From the NCBI RefSeq assembly GCF_027595985.1, contig NC_073304.1:216100500-216164499 (forward strand): 64,000 nt of DNA. Direction: 5' to 3'. The notes below the pieces were generated by a model that was given only the letters and a program-made list of their open reading frames with translations, was not told the DNA's origin and ran no database searches. Positions 51,201 to 62,569 of this stretch are shown one piece after another (the first letter of the stretch is position 1; every line of letters starts with the position of its first letter). The position numbers and the translations under genes are program-made. Origin of the DNA: Sorex araneus (Eukaryota; Chordata; Mammalia; Eulipotyphla; Soricidae).

Positions 51201-52882
51201 TCTCTAATTGTCGACACAGCTGTTCCTACACTGAATTTGTGCTATTGCATACATGTAGCCATCTTTCTTTTCACTGCAGCAGTGTTTATCAGTAGTTCAA
51301 AATGATTTATTTGCTCCTGGGGAGTAAAACCTTTTTTTATTAAAAAAAAAAAAAAGAAAAAGAAAAAAAGTGACCCTCCCCCCACCCCATGATAGCTCAA
51401 GGATTATTGGGCTACTGAGGCCGAGTCCAGTCTGCTGGCCCTAGCTGTGTCCCCGCAGTCTGGGAAGTCAGAGCCAAGTGTTGGAGGTGGGAGAAGGGGC
51501 GGCCCGAGCCAAGCCCGAGCGGGGACTGGGGTGTGCAGGAAGCTAGCGCAGTGGCTAGTGTCGGAATCACTGGGCGGTCTGCCCGGGAAGCCTTTCTGGG
51601 CGAGCGGGTCCATTTCCTGTGTGTCCTCATAGCTTCTTGGCCCTCCTGGCAGGGCTGCCCAGCTTCTCCCTCCGTCCCTCCCTGTCCCTCCCTGTCCTCG
51701 CCAGCCCTCGCCCTTCCTGTCCTGCCCCAGCTACCTCCCAGGAAGCCAGTCCTGCATGCTGAGTCTGTGACATGCCTTTGTGCCCATTTCATCTCATTTT
51801 AGGGGTACCTGGAATGGCTCCCCCACACACACCTCCTGTGCAATGCCACACACGAGGCATCAAGGGGCGGGCGGCCAGCCACCACCCCGTGGAAGACGTG
51901 AATGTTGGTTGCAGCTGGACTGCGATCGTAGTTGTTCCTGGAGACGGTGTAAGGGAAACTGAGGTCTGACCGGGACGATCACACACCGCACAGCCCTGCT
52001 CAGAGCTGCGGTCTAAAGCCCCCTCCAGCTCAGGTCAGGCGGGAAGGCTGGTCCCACGACTCCATCCCTGGTGCTCCCCAGAACAGGGACCCACCTTCCC
52101 TGTTAGGCCCGGAACCTTCTCCAAGGAGCAAGCCTCACCGAGGCACTGCTGAGTGGGTCGCCGGAACGCCCAAACTGGTGCTGCCCCTGGCACGGCCACT
52201 GCTGTACATTTTTTGGTCGTTTTTAAGAAACTCAATGAAGAGGGGTGTCCTTTGGGCTTGGGTGGTTGCTGGTTCTCCACGGAGGGGCGCCGCACGCCCC
52301 CCTGCAGCCACTTCTGTCCTCTGTAGCCACCCTGCCTCCCTTCCCCAGCCAAAGCGTGGCCCGGCTCTCGTCTTCCCGTTCAGTTCTCCTTTACCTCCTC
52401 CCTTTTTGTGCTTAATTTATTAAAATAGTTGCTGTATAATTTATTTTCATAAACTATAAGAAAATTACTAAATGGTTAAAATAGACTTGCAGGCCAATCT
52501 TAAAATGGGATGGGCGGGTTTAAGGGTGGGACGGGGAAAGGGAAAGATGTTTTGATATACACAACACAAATGCACTTTGGGTGTGTTTTGGTATTTTTCT
52601 GGGGCTGAGGGGTGGGCACGGGGATGTCCCTGTAGATTAGTTTCAGAATGGGGTGTCTGTATATACTGTATCAATAGGCATGTGTGACTCTTGTAAAGGG
52701 ACATTAGTAGCTGCTGCAGGTCCTGTTTGGAAACCCCATGTACAATTTCCAGTTTTTTGTAAGTGTCAGTGCGGGAGACATTTGACTCTTGTGTTTGTAT
52801 CTCCTTTTTATGATTGCTGTACTGACCCATGTCTTTTTGGGGTGGGATGAAGAGATTTGAAATAAAAATGTTTAGAAATTAC
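48253..52882 (+). other. SOCS7: SOCS7 terminal 3' UTR exon
   Basis: Begins GCATTGGGTTGCCAAGC after a strong acceptor and ends just after AATAAA (52861). No SINE or L1 falls inside, in sharp contrast with the flanks. The many open frames are unsupported. A Pumilio-type TGTATATA is at 52658-52665. ATTAAA near 51337 could serve a shorter transcript. Confidence 0.7.
52861..52866 (+). terminator. SOCS7: SOCS7 polyadenylation signal
   Basis: AATAAA followed about 20 nt later by the GT-rich TGTGGTTTGTGC. Cleavage is expected near 52880-52885. A recognisable L1 3' end begins about 40 bp downstream. Confidence 0.85.
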
Positions 52883-52924
52883 TTTGTGGTTTGTGCTTTG
52901 CTTTTTTTTGGTTTGGGGGGAGTT

Positions 52925-53410
52925 GTTGTTTTTTTTCAATAATTTTTTTGTTAGTGAATCACCGTGAGGTGCAGTTACAGACTTACAGCCTTTTGTGCTT
53001 GTGTTTCAGTCATACAACGATCGAGTACCCATCCCTCCACCAGTGCCCATTTTCCACCACCAATGGTTCCAGCGCCCTCCTACCACCCCCACCCCATCTC
53101 CTCCACCCCACCCCACCTCTGAGGCAGGGCATTCCCTTTTGCCCTCTCTCTCCTTTTGGGTGTTGTGGTTTACAGTAGAATATTAAGTGGCCATCATGTT
53201 CGGTCTATAGTCTACTTTCAGCCCGCATCTCCCATTCCGAGTGGGCCCTCCCAGCACCCTTTACTTGGTGTTCCCTTCTTTTCTCTATCTGAGCTGTCTT
53301 TTCCCCCAGCATGTGAGGCCGGCTTCTAAGTTGTGGAATACTTATCTCAACTTACGCTCCTGATACTTACCTCTACTACTCTTGGGTGTTAGTCTCCCAT
53401 TCTGTTACTT
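52925..53410 (-). mobile_element. L1 3'-end fragment
   Basis: TAGTGAATCACCGTGAGGTGC, CAACGATCGAGTACCCATCC and CACCAGTGCCCATTTTCCACC are shared with the other L1 3' ends in the window. Confidence 0.8.
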
Positions 53411-53414
53411 TATA

Positions 53415-53830
53415 TTTGGGGGGAGGTTTTGTTTCTTTTGGGACCTACTTAACTCTGCTTAGAGTTTACTCCTGGCTCTGTGCTCAAGGGATCATATGTG
53501 GTGCCAGGGATTAAATCTGGGTCAGCCTTGTGCAAGGCAAATGCCCTACTCTTTGTGCTGTCTCCCTGACTCAGTTCGCTCATTTTTAAGTAGTATCATT
53601 CATACTAGTTGCAGGTTAGTTCGATTTAGAAAGATAAGTACTAGTTCTTCTGACTTAGGCCATAAAACCCCTTTCTTTTGGGGGCATGGTCATACCTGGC
53701 AGTGCTCAGGGCTTTCTCTTGGCTCTGCTCAGGGGTCACTCCTGACAGAGCTTGGGGCTTGGGGGCTGTATATGGTGCCAGGAACTCAACAGGGGCCAGC
53801 TTTGTGCCTGGCAAGCCCCTTCACCCCTGT
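53415..53830 (-). mobile_element. Two diverged SINEs
   Basis: 53415-53575 (TTTACTCCTGGCTCTGTGCTC, GTGCAAGGCAAATGCCCTAC) and 53672-53830 (CATACCTGGCAGTGCTCAGGG). Confidence 0.75.
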
Positions 53831-54257
53831 GCGTATCTCCATTGTTGTCGATGTTGCAGTGGCCAGGATCTCACGCACACATGGCTGTGGTGGTGCAGTC
53901 TTAGCTGTGGTATTAGCCGGGTGTGGGGAACAGGAAGCGAAGAACACTGATCTCTGCCCCCAGCCTTGCAGATAAGCCATGGGTGAGTCTGGAATAGACC
54001 CAGAGTGAGACCAGAAACATCCCCGAAGGTGCTAGCACAACCTTGCACACATGTTTCTCCCTTCTGCTCTTTCTCAAAGCTGTGCTCTACCCAGCTGCCT
54101 TGTCTCATATTGACTCCATGTTGACCACAGTCCCTTCCTGCAAGGCAGATGTGATGACCAGCTTGCTGCCACTAGTCTGCTGCTTCCTTGAGTAGATAAA
54201 CAATAACCCTGTGCCTCTTAACCTCCAACCCCCTGGAATCAGTAGTCCTTACCGGGA

Positions 54258-54735
54258 GCTTACCAGAGAGATAGTACAGCAAGGTAAGGCACTTGCTTTG
54301 CATGCGACTGACCCCAGTTCAGGCTTGACCCCTGGCACCACATATGGTCCCCTGAGCACCACTAGGAGTGAACCCTGAGCACCAAAGTTGTGGCCCCCTC
54401 CCAAAAACCATTGAAAAATGGAATAGAACCATTTCCTCTTGATGCCATCAGCATCAGAGCCATTGCTGCCCTTCGGTGGAGTGTGGGCAATGCTGCAATG
54501 TGGGGTCACTCCTAGTCACCAAAGGCTTCATCCAACCATCCACTGGTCCTGCTGTACTTCACAGAAACTTGTTTAAAGAGAACTCAAGGGCTGGAGAGAG
54601 CCCAGCAAGCTGGAGCATGTGCTTTGCACAAAGGAGGTCTGGGTTTGAGTCGAGGGCAGGGTAGGGGGTGCACATAGCACTGAGCCAGGAGTAGTCCCTG
54701 AAAATCACTGGGTATGACCTACAAAAGATTCTACA
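54258..54735 (+). mobile_element. Two SINEs in the same orientation
   Basis: 54258-54412 (CCAGAGAGATAGTACAGC to TTGTGGCCCCCTCCC) and 54586-54735 (GGGCTGGAGAGAGCCCAGC to GGGTATGACCTACAAAAG). Confidence 0.75.
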
Positions 54736-55414
54736 TATGATGCCACTGTCGCAGCTTCATTGTAAGAAGTCCTGGATTAGAATTCCAGCACCACACAAAA
54801 ATAATAAAGCAGAATTCAGCTCAGCCCCCATCTGTGCCTCTTGTGGTTGCAGGGCTCCCACCCTGCCCTGAGAAACTTTTCTTTAACCTGCAGATCAAGG
54901 GTCCCGGGTTCGTGGGGTTCACCGGATACATATTGGGAAAGAAAGATAAGGGTGCAGAAGTGATGACTGAGTCCGTTTGGGAGTTTTGAATGGGACAGGA
55001 GTGCCTGGTACCTGTGATCCTGTTGAAACTAAGGAAGCTGTTTCAGGGCCCCCAGTTCTAGCTAGAAGCACCTGCCTTGCAAGCACAAGGCCATGGGTCT
55101 AGCCCCACCCACACAGGTGCCAAGTGCAGTTCCTACAGCTCCGCTGTCTGGAGGGAGTGTGATCTCTGGCACACAACTAGGAATCTGAGCACCACGGAAA
55201 TGGGAGAGGTCCAGCAAGTACCAGCTACAGAGTGTGAGAGCCGCAGTGACCCCAGGGGAGCACCTGATCCAGAGCGCGCATGAGCAAAAGCAGGTAGCAG
55301 GTAGATAGAGGTGCAGCTCTCATGAAGCTAATGAAGATGACAACGAAGGGAAGCTGGGGTGGGGGAAATAAAGGTGAAGTGGGTGAAACAAAAATGAGGA
55401 AAAAATAAGAGAAA

Positions 55415-55680
55415 AAATGTAGTACAGGGGGTAAGGCATTTACCTTACATGTAAGCCAAGGCCTGTTTTCTTTTTTCTTTTTGGGTCACACCTGGTGAAG
55501 CACAGGGGTTACTCCTGGCTCTGCACTCAGGAATCACCCCTGGCAGTGCTCAGGGGACCATATGGGATGCTGGGAATCAAACCCGGGTTGGCCGCGTGCA
55601 AGGCAAACAGCCTACCCACTGTGCTATCACTCCAGCCCCAGCCAAGGCCTGTTTGATCCCCAGATGATCCCCAGCAGATA
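55415..55680 (+). mobile_element. Old plus SINE split by younger minus SINE
   Basis: Outer pieces are 55415-55468 and 55655-55680. The inner full-length minus copy is 55469-55639, with an exact AGCCAAGGCCTGTTT duplication (55454-55468 and 55640-55654). Confidence 0.92.
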
Positions 55681-55727
55681 TGTGGCTATTTCTTCCATTT
55701 GTAGAAGTGACTGTTGACCCACCTTTA

Positions 55728-55919
55728 TTTTTATTTATTTATTTTTTTTTTTGCTTTTTTGGGTCACACCTGGCGATGCACAGGGGTTACTCCTGGCTCT
55801 GCACTCAGGAATTACCCCTGGTGGTGCTCAGGGGACCATATGGGATGCTGGGATTCGAACCTGGGTTGGCTGCGTGCAAGGCAAACGCCCTACCCGCTGT
55901 GCTATTGCTCCAGCCCCTC
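55728..55919 (-). mobile_element. SOR-type SINE, young, 12-bp target duplication
   Basis: TTTA-repeat tail, GGGTCACACCTGGCGATGC, ending CTATTGCTCCAGCCCC. GACCCACCTTTA is repeated at 55716-55727 and 55920-55931. Confidence 0.95.
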
Positions 55920-56165
55920 GACCCACCTTTAAACATGCTACTAACTCATGGAGTGACCTCTCAGCTGTCCCCCAGATACAGTGATGTGCCGGCACCCCAA
56001 AATAGACCCCAAGTGCATTGAAAAGGATGGGGTCGGTAAAAAACTGGCAGGCGAGGGGGAGGAGTGGCAGTGTTGGGGTGCTGGGACCACACTGGGCCTG
56101 ACCGAAGGGCAACCACGCTGAAGGGGAATTCTATTAAGCAATCTACATAAGGAAAGAACCTGGAG

Positions 56166-56335
56166 AGGCCAGAGCCATGGGACAGCGGGCAGGGCAAGTG
56201 GCCAACCGGCTTTGACCCCTAGCACCCAGCTGGTCCCCTGAGCCCAGCAGGAGTGACCCCTGAGTACAGAGCTTGGATTAAGCCCTGAGTATCACGGGGT
56301 GTGCCCTTCCCACTCTCAGCCCCCCCAAAAGAATA
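56166..56335 (+). mobile_element. Diverged SOR-type SINE
   Basis: GGCCAGAGCCATGGGACAGCG to GGGGTGTGCCCTTCCC. Confidence 0.7.
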
Positions 56336-56396
56336 GAACCTGTAACGTCAGTTTGGAAGATTCTTGGAGAAGACTCAGGTTTGTCAGTCTGGGGAA

Positions 56397-56502
56397 GGGG
56401 CGGGGTTTGTGCGTCTGGGGGCGTGGTTAGTGAGCTAAGAAGATAGTAGGCGGGGTTGTGAGTTGGAGGAGGGGAGTATGTAAATCATGGAGGAGGCGGG
56501 GT
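56397..56502. promoter_or_regulatory. Loose GC-box cluster
   Basis: GGGGCGGGG at 56397, GGGGGCGTGG at 56417, and GGCGGGG at 56449 and 56496. CpG content around it is modest, so promoter activity is only a possibility. Confidence 0.3.
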
Positions 56503-57098
56503 TGGTGGGTCTTGGGGAGGTCTGCCCGATTCTAGGTGGGGGCTCTCAGCCTTGCAGGGCTAGAGTGAGCCTCAAACCCCTTGGGTAAACATCCAGTTTC
56601 ACACCGTGACACTAAGCCCTAGGTTCTGAAAGGGCGGTAAGGACAGTGGACCAAACTTCTCAGAAGCACCTGTAGGTCTTCCCTGCCCCGGTCAGCGCCC
56701 CCGCGAGGAGCTTTGAATCTGGGTACTCCTGGGTCTGAGCACTATTCCCCCGGGCTGTGTTCCCGAGCCAGCTCTTTCGGCTTGCTCGGTCTGTTTCCTC
56801 CAGAAAAGAGGGAGAATGTCTTTATTTACCTGGTGTGGGGGAGGTAAATAAGATCATGCATGCAAAGACCCGGCCTGGGCATTCAGCAGAGAGCCAGGGG
56901 AGAGCGTGTTATTATTAGCGGCATTTGGACGAGGACTGAGAGCCTTTTGTCTCCTCAAAGGCAGAAGGCAGAATGGAGAGGCTGGGAGAGCGCGATCAGC
57001 AGACTGCAGAGGAGTGAGCAGGGGCGGGGGGAGAGGGGCGCGGGCAGGAGGCTCAGGCTCTGCGCAGAAGCGGGCGAGGCGGGAGTTGTGGCCTTGTC

Positions 57099-57112
57099 CT
57101 GCCACCTAGTGG
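57099..57112 (-). promoter_or_regulatory. Consensus CTCF motif, reverse orientation
   Basis: The minus strand reads CCACTAGGTGGCAG, matching all 14 positions of CCASYAGRKGGCRS. It lies in GC-rich single-copy sequence between SOCS7 and the ARHGAP23 island. Confidence 0.65.
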
Positions 57113-57239
57113 CTCCCCAGAGCTCCGCTACCAGCTGGCCTCTGCTAGAGCTTCTCTGGGAACTGGTGGGGGGAGAGGCTGGGCTTAAATCCTTCGGAAC
57201 CTCACCCCCATCCCCCACCCCACCCCCTCAACCCCCCCA

Positions 57240-57395
57240 CCCCCAGCCTCCCTCTATTGGTGGGAAATGTACACTGGTAGAGGGATGGGTGCTGGATGGT
57301 ATGACTGAAACCCAATTATGAACAGTTTTGTAATGGTCTATCTCACGGATATCCAATTTAAAAAAATTTTTTTAAGTTAAAAAAAAATCCTTCAG
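57240..57395 (+). mobile_element. L1 3'-end fragment, plus strand
   Basis: GGTGGGAAATGTACACTGGT, GACTGAAACCCAATTATGAAC and CCAATTTAAAAAAATT are the sense version of the L1 3' end seen at 58342-58600. Confidence 0.8.
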
Positions 57396-57578
57396 GGGCT
57401 GGAGCGATAGCACAGCGGGTAGGGCGTTTGCCTTGCACGCGGCCGACCCCGGTTCTAATCCCAGCATCCCATATGGTCCCCTGAGCACCGCCAGGGGTAA
57501 TTCCTGAGTGAAGAGCCAGGAGTAACCCCTGTGCATCGCCGGGTGTGACCCAAAAACCAAAAAAAATAAAAAAAATAA
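57396..57578 (+). mobile_element. SOR-type SINE inserted in L1 tail
   Basis: GGGGCTGGAGCGATAGCACAG to GGGTGTGACCCAAAAACC. AAAAAAATCCTTCAG lies on both sides. Confidence 0.93.
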
Positions 57579-57954
57579 AAAAAAATCCTTCAGAGCACAA
57601 TTTCCCTCTACTTCCTTCTGTGGCTGCAGGTCCGTGGCCCAGGTCCGTGACTCACTGTCTGCGGGGACCCCTTTCTCCTGCGGAAGGAGAAGGTCCACAC
57701 CTTGTTTCTCTTTGCTTCCATAGAGGCAGAGGCACCCAGAAGCTGAGAAGGCACCCTTATTCCCCACCCCTGCCCCCACAGGCTTATTTATTTGTTTATT
57801 TTATAGGGGTGACCCTCCCCAGAAATGTTGGGGACCGGTAGGGCTACACCATCCAGTACCAGGAGTGGAACCTAGTGTTTTGTGGACAGGCCCTGTACAG
57901 GGGTCCTGTACTTAACAGGCCTGTGCTCCAGTCCCTGGAGCCATCACCCCAAGC

Positions 57955-58125
57955 CCCCCACATTTTGGGGTATCCACACCCAGAGATGCTCAGGGGTTAC
58001 TCCTGGCTTTGCCCTCAGGAATTACTCCCAGTGGTGCTCAGGGGACCACATGGGGTGTTGGGGATTGAACCTGGTCAGCAAGTGCAAGGTAAGTGCCCTC
58101 CCTCCTGCACTATCACCCCAGCCCA
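57955..58125 (-). mobile_element. SOR-type SINE, older
   Basis: GGGTATCCACACCCAGAGATGC to CACTATCACCCCAGCCC. Confidence 0.85.
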
Positions 58126-58190
58126 AGCCTCCCACTTTTGTTGACTGCTCATGGTACTGGTGCTCCAGGGGAAGCAAGTTGAATTTGAGT

Positions 58191-58451
58191 CCATAAATCT
58201 GTTCTTTGGAACATTATATAACTGAAACCCAATCATGAACAACCTGTAACTGTGCATCTCACTGAGACGCAATTAAAAAAATTTTTTTAAAGAAAAATGG
58301 GTAGAAGAACAGGGCCGGCCTAAAGAACAGATTTATGGCTTGCCCTGTTCTTCTACCCATTTTTCTTTTAAAAAAATTTTTTAATTGTGTCGTCTCAGTG
58401 AGATGCAGTTACAAGGTTGTTCATGATTGAGTTTCAGTTATATAATGTTCC
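58191..58451. repeat. Long fold-back of L1 3' end
   Basis: Left arm 58208-58315 and right arm 58342-58451 are reverse complements over about 108 bp, with one substitution and a few 1-3 bp indels. The arms share non-L1 sequence GAAAAATGGGTAGAAGAAC at their inner ends. The 26-bp spacer contains the exact complement of 58191-58207 (17 bp, at 58322-58338). Confidence 0.95.
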
Positions 58452-58546
58452 AACACCCATTCCCTTCACCAGTGTACATTTTCCACCATCAATGTCCCCA
58501 ATTTCCCTCCCCACCCCACCCACCTGCCTGCCTCTGTAGCAGGCAC

Positions 58547-58588
<42 letters not shown>

Positions 58589-58600
58589 ATGTACCCATTT
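58342..58600 (-). mobile_element. L1 3'-end fragment
   Basis: GAGATGCAGTTACAAGGTTG, CATTCCCTTCACCAGTGTAC and GTAGCAGGCACTTTTCC, then a TC tract (58554-58586), as in the L1 at 43930. Confidence 0.82.
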
Positions 58601-58669
58601 TTCTTTTGGGGTTGACAAGTTTCTTTTTTTTATGTTTCTAATCTAAGTCACTAGTCTTTCATATCTTTT

Positions 58670-58820
58670 TTTGTTTTAATTTATTTATTTTTTAATTAGT
58701 GAATCACTGTGAGGGTACAGTTACAGATTTATACATTTTTGTGCTCATGTTTCCCCTCATACAAAGTACGAGAACCCATCCCTTCACCAGTGCCCATTCT
58801 CCACCACAAATAAGGGGTTG
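58670..58820 (-). mobile_element. Second L1 3'-end fragment
   Basis: TTAGTGAATCACTGTGAGGG to CACCAGTGCCCATTCTCCACC. Confidence 0.8.
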
Positions 58821-59599
58821 ACAAGTTTCTGTGTGAGCCTCTGAGCCTTCCCAACCTGCCTTCTCTGGAACACTTTGCCTTTTGTCTTTGGGTTGAGAGG
58901 AAGCAGGACCAGAGCCTACAGGAAGGATGCCGGCGAGGGGCCTCGGAGTCCCCTGTCTGGGTCTCTCACATCTGCCCCCCTCCCCATGAGGCGGTGCGTC
59001 CCCTCGAGGGAATGCCATCGTCGGGAATGATGTCCTAGTTGCATCATGTCTGACCGGGGAGGGGTCTGTCCCTAAGGGAAGAGCTGCGTGAGGGTGTGGG
59101 GGTGGGGGGCACACAGAGCCACGTGTTGGGTTGGGAATCTGGGATCAGACTTACAGGTCCCTCAAGCCTGCTCCCTTACCCCTTGCACCCCGGCACCACT
59201 TCCCTGCACCGGGCACTGCAACCTCAGCAAGATTGCATCATACCTGGCTTCATTCTTGGCTGCTATCCCCCTTCCCTCTCCTCCCCTTCCCCACCACCTG
59301 AGTCCTCCTCCTTCCTCTCCTCTCCCACCCACAGCTCCCTGGGCGCTGCCTGCCTTACCCCAGGCTGACTCCCCCAGGGAGCCCCAGAGCCTGCAGAGGC
59401 AGAGCGGATGGAGCAGGTGCCAAGCTGCACTGCCCTTAATCACCTCCGCTCCCCACCCAGACGAACACAGGTGCCCCCCGAAGGAAAATCTTATGGTGTC
59501 CTCCAAGGGAACAGTCCTCCAAACTTGGGACAAGAGCAGAATTTGTCATCTGTTGAGCTAAAGCTAATTATAGTCAATGTCTTTGTAGAATTTTTAAAG

Positions 59600-59757
59600 G
59601 GGAGGGGGGTGGGCCAAATCTGGCGGTATAGGGGAGTTTGCTCCCAACAGTGCTCAGGGGACCACGCAGAGCCAGGGATCAAACCTGGGCATCGAAGTAT
59701 AAAGCCTGCTCTGTAGAGCATGCACTTAACAGCCTCTTGAGCTATCTTTCTGGCCCT
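59600..59757 (-). mobile_element. Diverged SINE
   Basis: GGGTGGGCCAAATCTGGCGG to GAGCTATCTTTCTGGCCC. Confidence 0.68.
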
Positions 59758-60162
59758 GAACGGACTTGACTTATTGATGTGCCGTCAGTGGACCAACCAC
59801 TTTACACTCTCATCTCGCCTCTTCCCACCAGCTGGTGGGGTAACCCCTGTGTGCTCAGGGCTTGTGGGTCAGGATGTGGGAGATTCAGAGCCACCAGGAC
59901 ACGTGGCCAGGACAGCAGCTACTAAACGGCAGCGGGCAGCGCTGCCCTGGAATCTTGGTCTGCATCTCTCCGGTGTGAAGTGCACACAAGCCTGTTGAAG
60001 AGATGGTGGGGAAATGTGTGTGTAGGTTTCCATTTGGTTTCTGTTGTGTTTATTTTTTACCCTGTGCCAGGGATAAAACCCAGGAACTCACACATGCCAG
60101 TGCTTTACTGCTGCACTCCCTCCTGGCCGGGGCTGGAAATGTGATACTGACCACCAGACTGG

Positions 60163-60345
60163 GACTTTTTTTGTTTGGTTTGGCTTGAGGCCACGCCCAG
60201 TGGTGCTCAGGCTCTGCATTCAGGGATCACTTTTGGCAGGGGAGGGGTGGGGGCTGGGGGACCATATGGGATGCAGGGGATGGAATTCGGATTAGCAGCA
60301 TGCATGGTAAGTACCCTGCTTGCTGTACTATAGTTCTAGTCCAGG
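60163..60345 (-). mobile_element. SOR-type SINE, older
   Basis: CTTGAGGCCACGCCCAGTGG to TACTATAGTTCTAGTCC. Confidence 0.78.
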
Positions 60346-60426
60346 ATCTTTTATTTTTTTAAACCCCTAAAAGGAGGATTTTTTTTTTTTTGGTCCAACA
60401 CATGCAACCAGAGATGAGAGTCTTGG

Positions 60427-60787
60427 AGCCAGAGCAATAGTACAGAGGTGGGGCTGGAGCAATAGCACAGTGGGTTAGGACATTTGCCCTGCACGTGACC
60501 GACCTGGGTTCAATTCCCAGCATCCTATATGGTCCCCTGAGCACCGTCAGGGGTGATTCCTGAGTGCAGAGCCAGGAGTAATTTCTGTGCATCACCAGGT
60601 GTGACCCAAAAAAAGCAAATAATAAATTAATTAATTAATTAAAAAAAATAGTACAGCAAGTAGGGCATTTGCCTTGCACGTGGCCAACCCAGGTTCAATC
60701 CCCAGCATCCCATATGGTCCCCCGGGCAACAAATTCCTGAGTGCAGAGCCAGGAGTAACCCCTGAGTATCACCAGGTATGGCCTCCA

Positions 60788-60790
<3 letters not shown>
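60427..60790 (+). mobile_element. SINE nested in SINE
   Basis: The outer head GAGCCAGAGCAATAGTACAG (60427-60446) resumes at about 60646 with ATAGTACAGCAAGTAGGGC. The inner full-length copy is at about 60451-60645 with an ATTA-repeat tail. AATAGTACAG is the duplicated target. Confidence 0.92.

Positions 60791-60846
<56 letters not shown>
60790..60846. repeat. (GA)n microsatellite
   Basis: About 28 GA units grown from the tail of the outer SINE. Confidence 0.95.
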
Positions 60847-60850
<4 letters not shown>

Positions 60851-62569
60851 CTGAGAGGTATCTTTTAACTTTATGGAGATAAAATATGGTAAATGGAGAA
60901 AAGCCCAAGTGGGGAATCTGCCTCCCCACCGCCCCAGCTGCTGTTGCTAAAGATTCTGGCCCAAGTAGGGCGTACAAAGAGGAAACAGTGAGAACTTGTT
61001 GGGAATTTAAACCACCAGGAAAGAAGGATGACTCCAGGGAAGAGGGAGCTTGAGGAAACCACAGTCCAATCTCCCCAAGCTGGGGCAGACAGCAGAAGCT
61101 TCCTGAAGTGCTCGGGGTTGCGACTGAATGAAATTTGAGGGACTAGAAATCCAGCCACTATCACATTGTCTTGGACGAGTCAACTCCCCAGGCATAACTC
61201 AGCATCTGGGAACAGCTTTTGACCTTGCAAAACCCACCCCCAGACTGCCCCGGCCAACCAGCAGCTGTTTGAGAAGCATGAGGCCTCCATCACCACGTGG
61301 GGCGGAGGGAACCCCCAGGGATGAATGGAGCCTGGCCTCTGTCCCCCAGGACCGAGACGATGGGTCAACGTCTGGAACAGACTTGCTGGCTAGCATTCCG
61401 ACTCCTGGCTCTTCAGCCCAGGAAAGATTCAGTCTGGAGGGACAAAAGGCCCCATTGACCCCGTAAGCCTTGTGACCCCACCCAAATTTGTCCCTCCCCT
61501 CCCTGGGGAAGCCAGTAGGGGCAGCAGCCTGGCCAGGAGGCCACTGAGAGTTCATGGCAGGGCAGCCAAGGGAGGCTGCAGCACAGCAGGGAAGACGGGG
61601 AGTGTGTGGGCAGTGCCCAAGGGGGCTGTGGGAGGTGGGACGCTGGGGACCAGGGCTCCTGGGACTGGCTTCTGCCTCCAGCATCAGGTAAAGCAACAAA
61701 CACCCCACAGGGCCAAAGCTGGGAGGGCTGGGGGAGTCTGGCCGCAGCCCCGAGCTGAGCAGGAGGGTTGCTGAGGGCCTTCCCAGCCCTCATTCCTGTC
61801 TGCTCCTCCCCTCCACCCCCAGGGCCCCCCACACAAGTCCATAAAGTCCCCTTTGTCTGGGTCCACTGAGGATCTTAACTTCCCATCTCAGCTTCCCACC
61901 CCCTGTGCCCTCACCCTCTGCTGCCTGACAGAGGCCTGCTGCCCCGCCTGGGCACAGCTTAGGGTTTGGGGTGTTGGGCCGCCAATCAGTTTCCTCGCCG
62001 GCTGCCTATGGGCTCCAGGATTCCACATCCCGGCCCCCTCAGGCTCCCCTGCTCTCTGCATGCGTCTGCCCCGTGATGCCCCTCAGCAGGGCCCTGCCCA
62101 GGCGAAGGGGCTGGTCAGCCGCCAGCCCTCAAGGTGTCCCAGAAGCTGTAGTAGGTCTTCTCCAGGACAAGGACAGCACACGTGCCCCCGCCAAGAGGTT
62201 CAGCCTGGCATTTGCGACTTCAGATGTGCCTTTCCTGGCAGGGGACAAATGATTCGATTCCTCCTGCTTGGCACATGTGGGAGTGGGGGGCTTGGCACAC
62301 AGTGGGCGCCAGGAAACTTCATCCGTGCTCCCCGTACCTCCAAGCACTCCGCAGTGGGGGCCAGGCCCCGGCAAGAGAGAACCCCTCCTTGCTAGCTCCT
62401 TTGCTCACCGTGGTCACTGCATCCACTCGCCGGGGTAGCGGGAACACAGCGTCCAGGGAGGACCCGCACATAGTGGTCTGGGCCTTGGGGTCTCCCCTCG
62501 GCCACCCTGTGCTCGCCCCCGTCTGGTCGCTGTAAGACGAGGGTGAGGTCCTCCTGACCGCCAAATCTC

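Noticed and set aside
849-60640. Many recurring peptides such as [21 protein letters not shown] on both strands
   Set aside because: They are translations of SOR-type SINEs, not genes. The same peptide appears wherever the SINE does.
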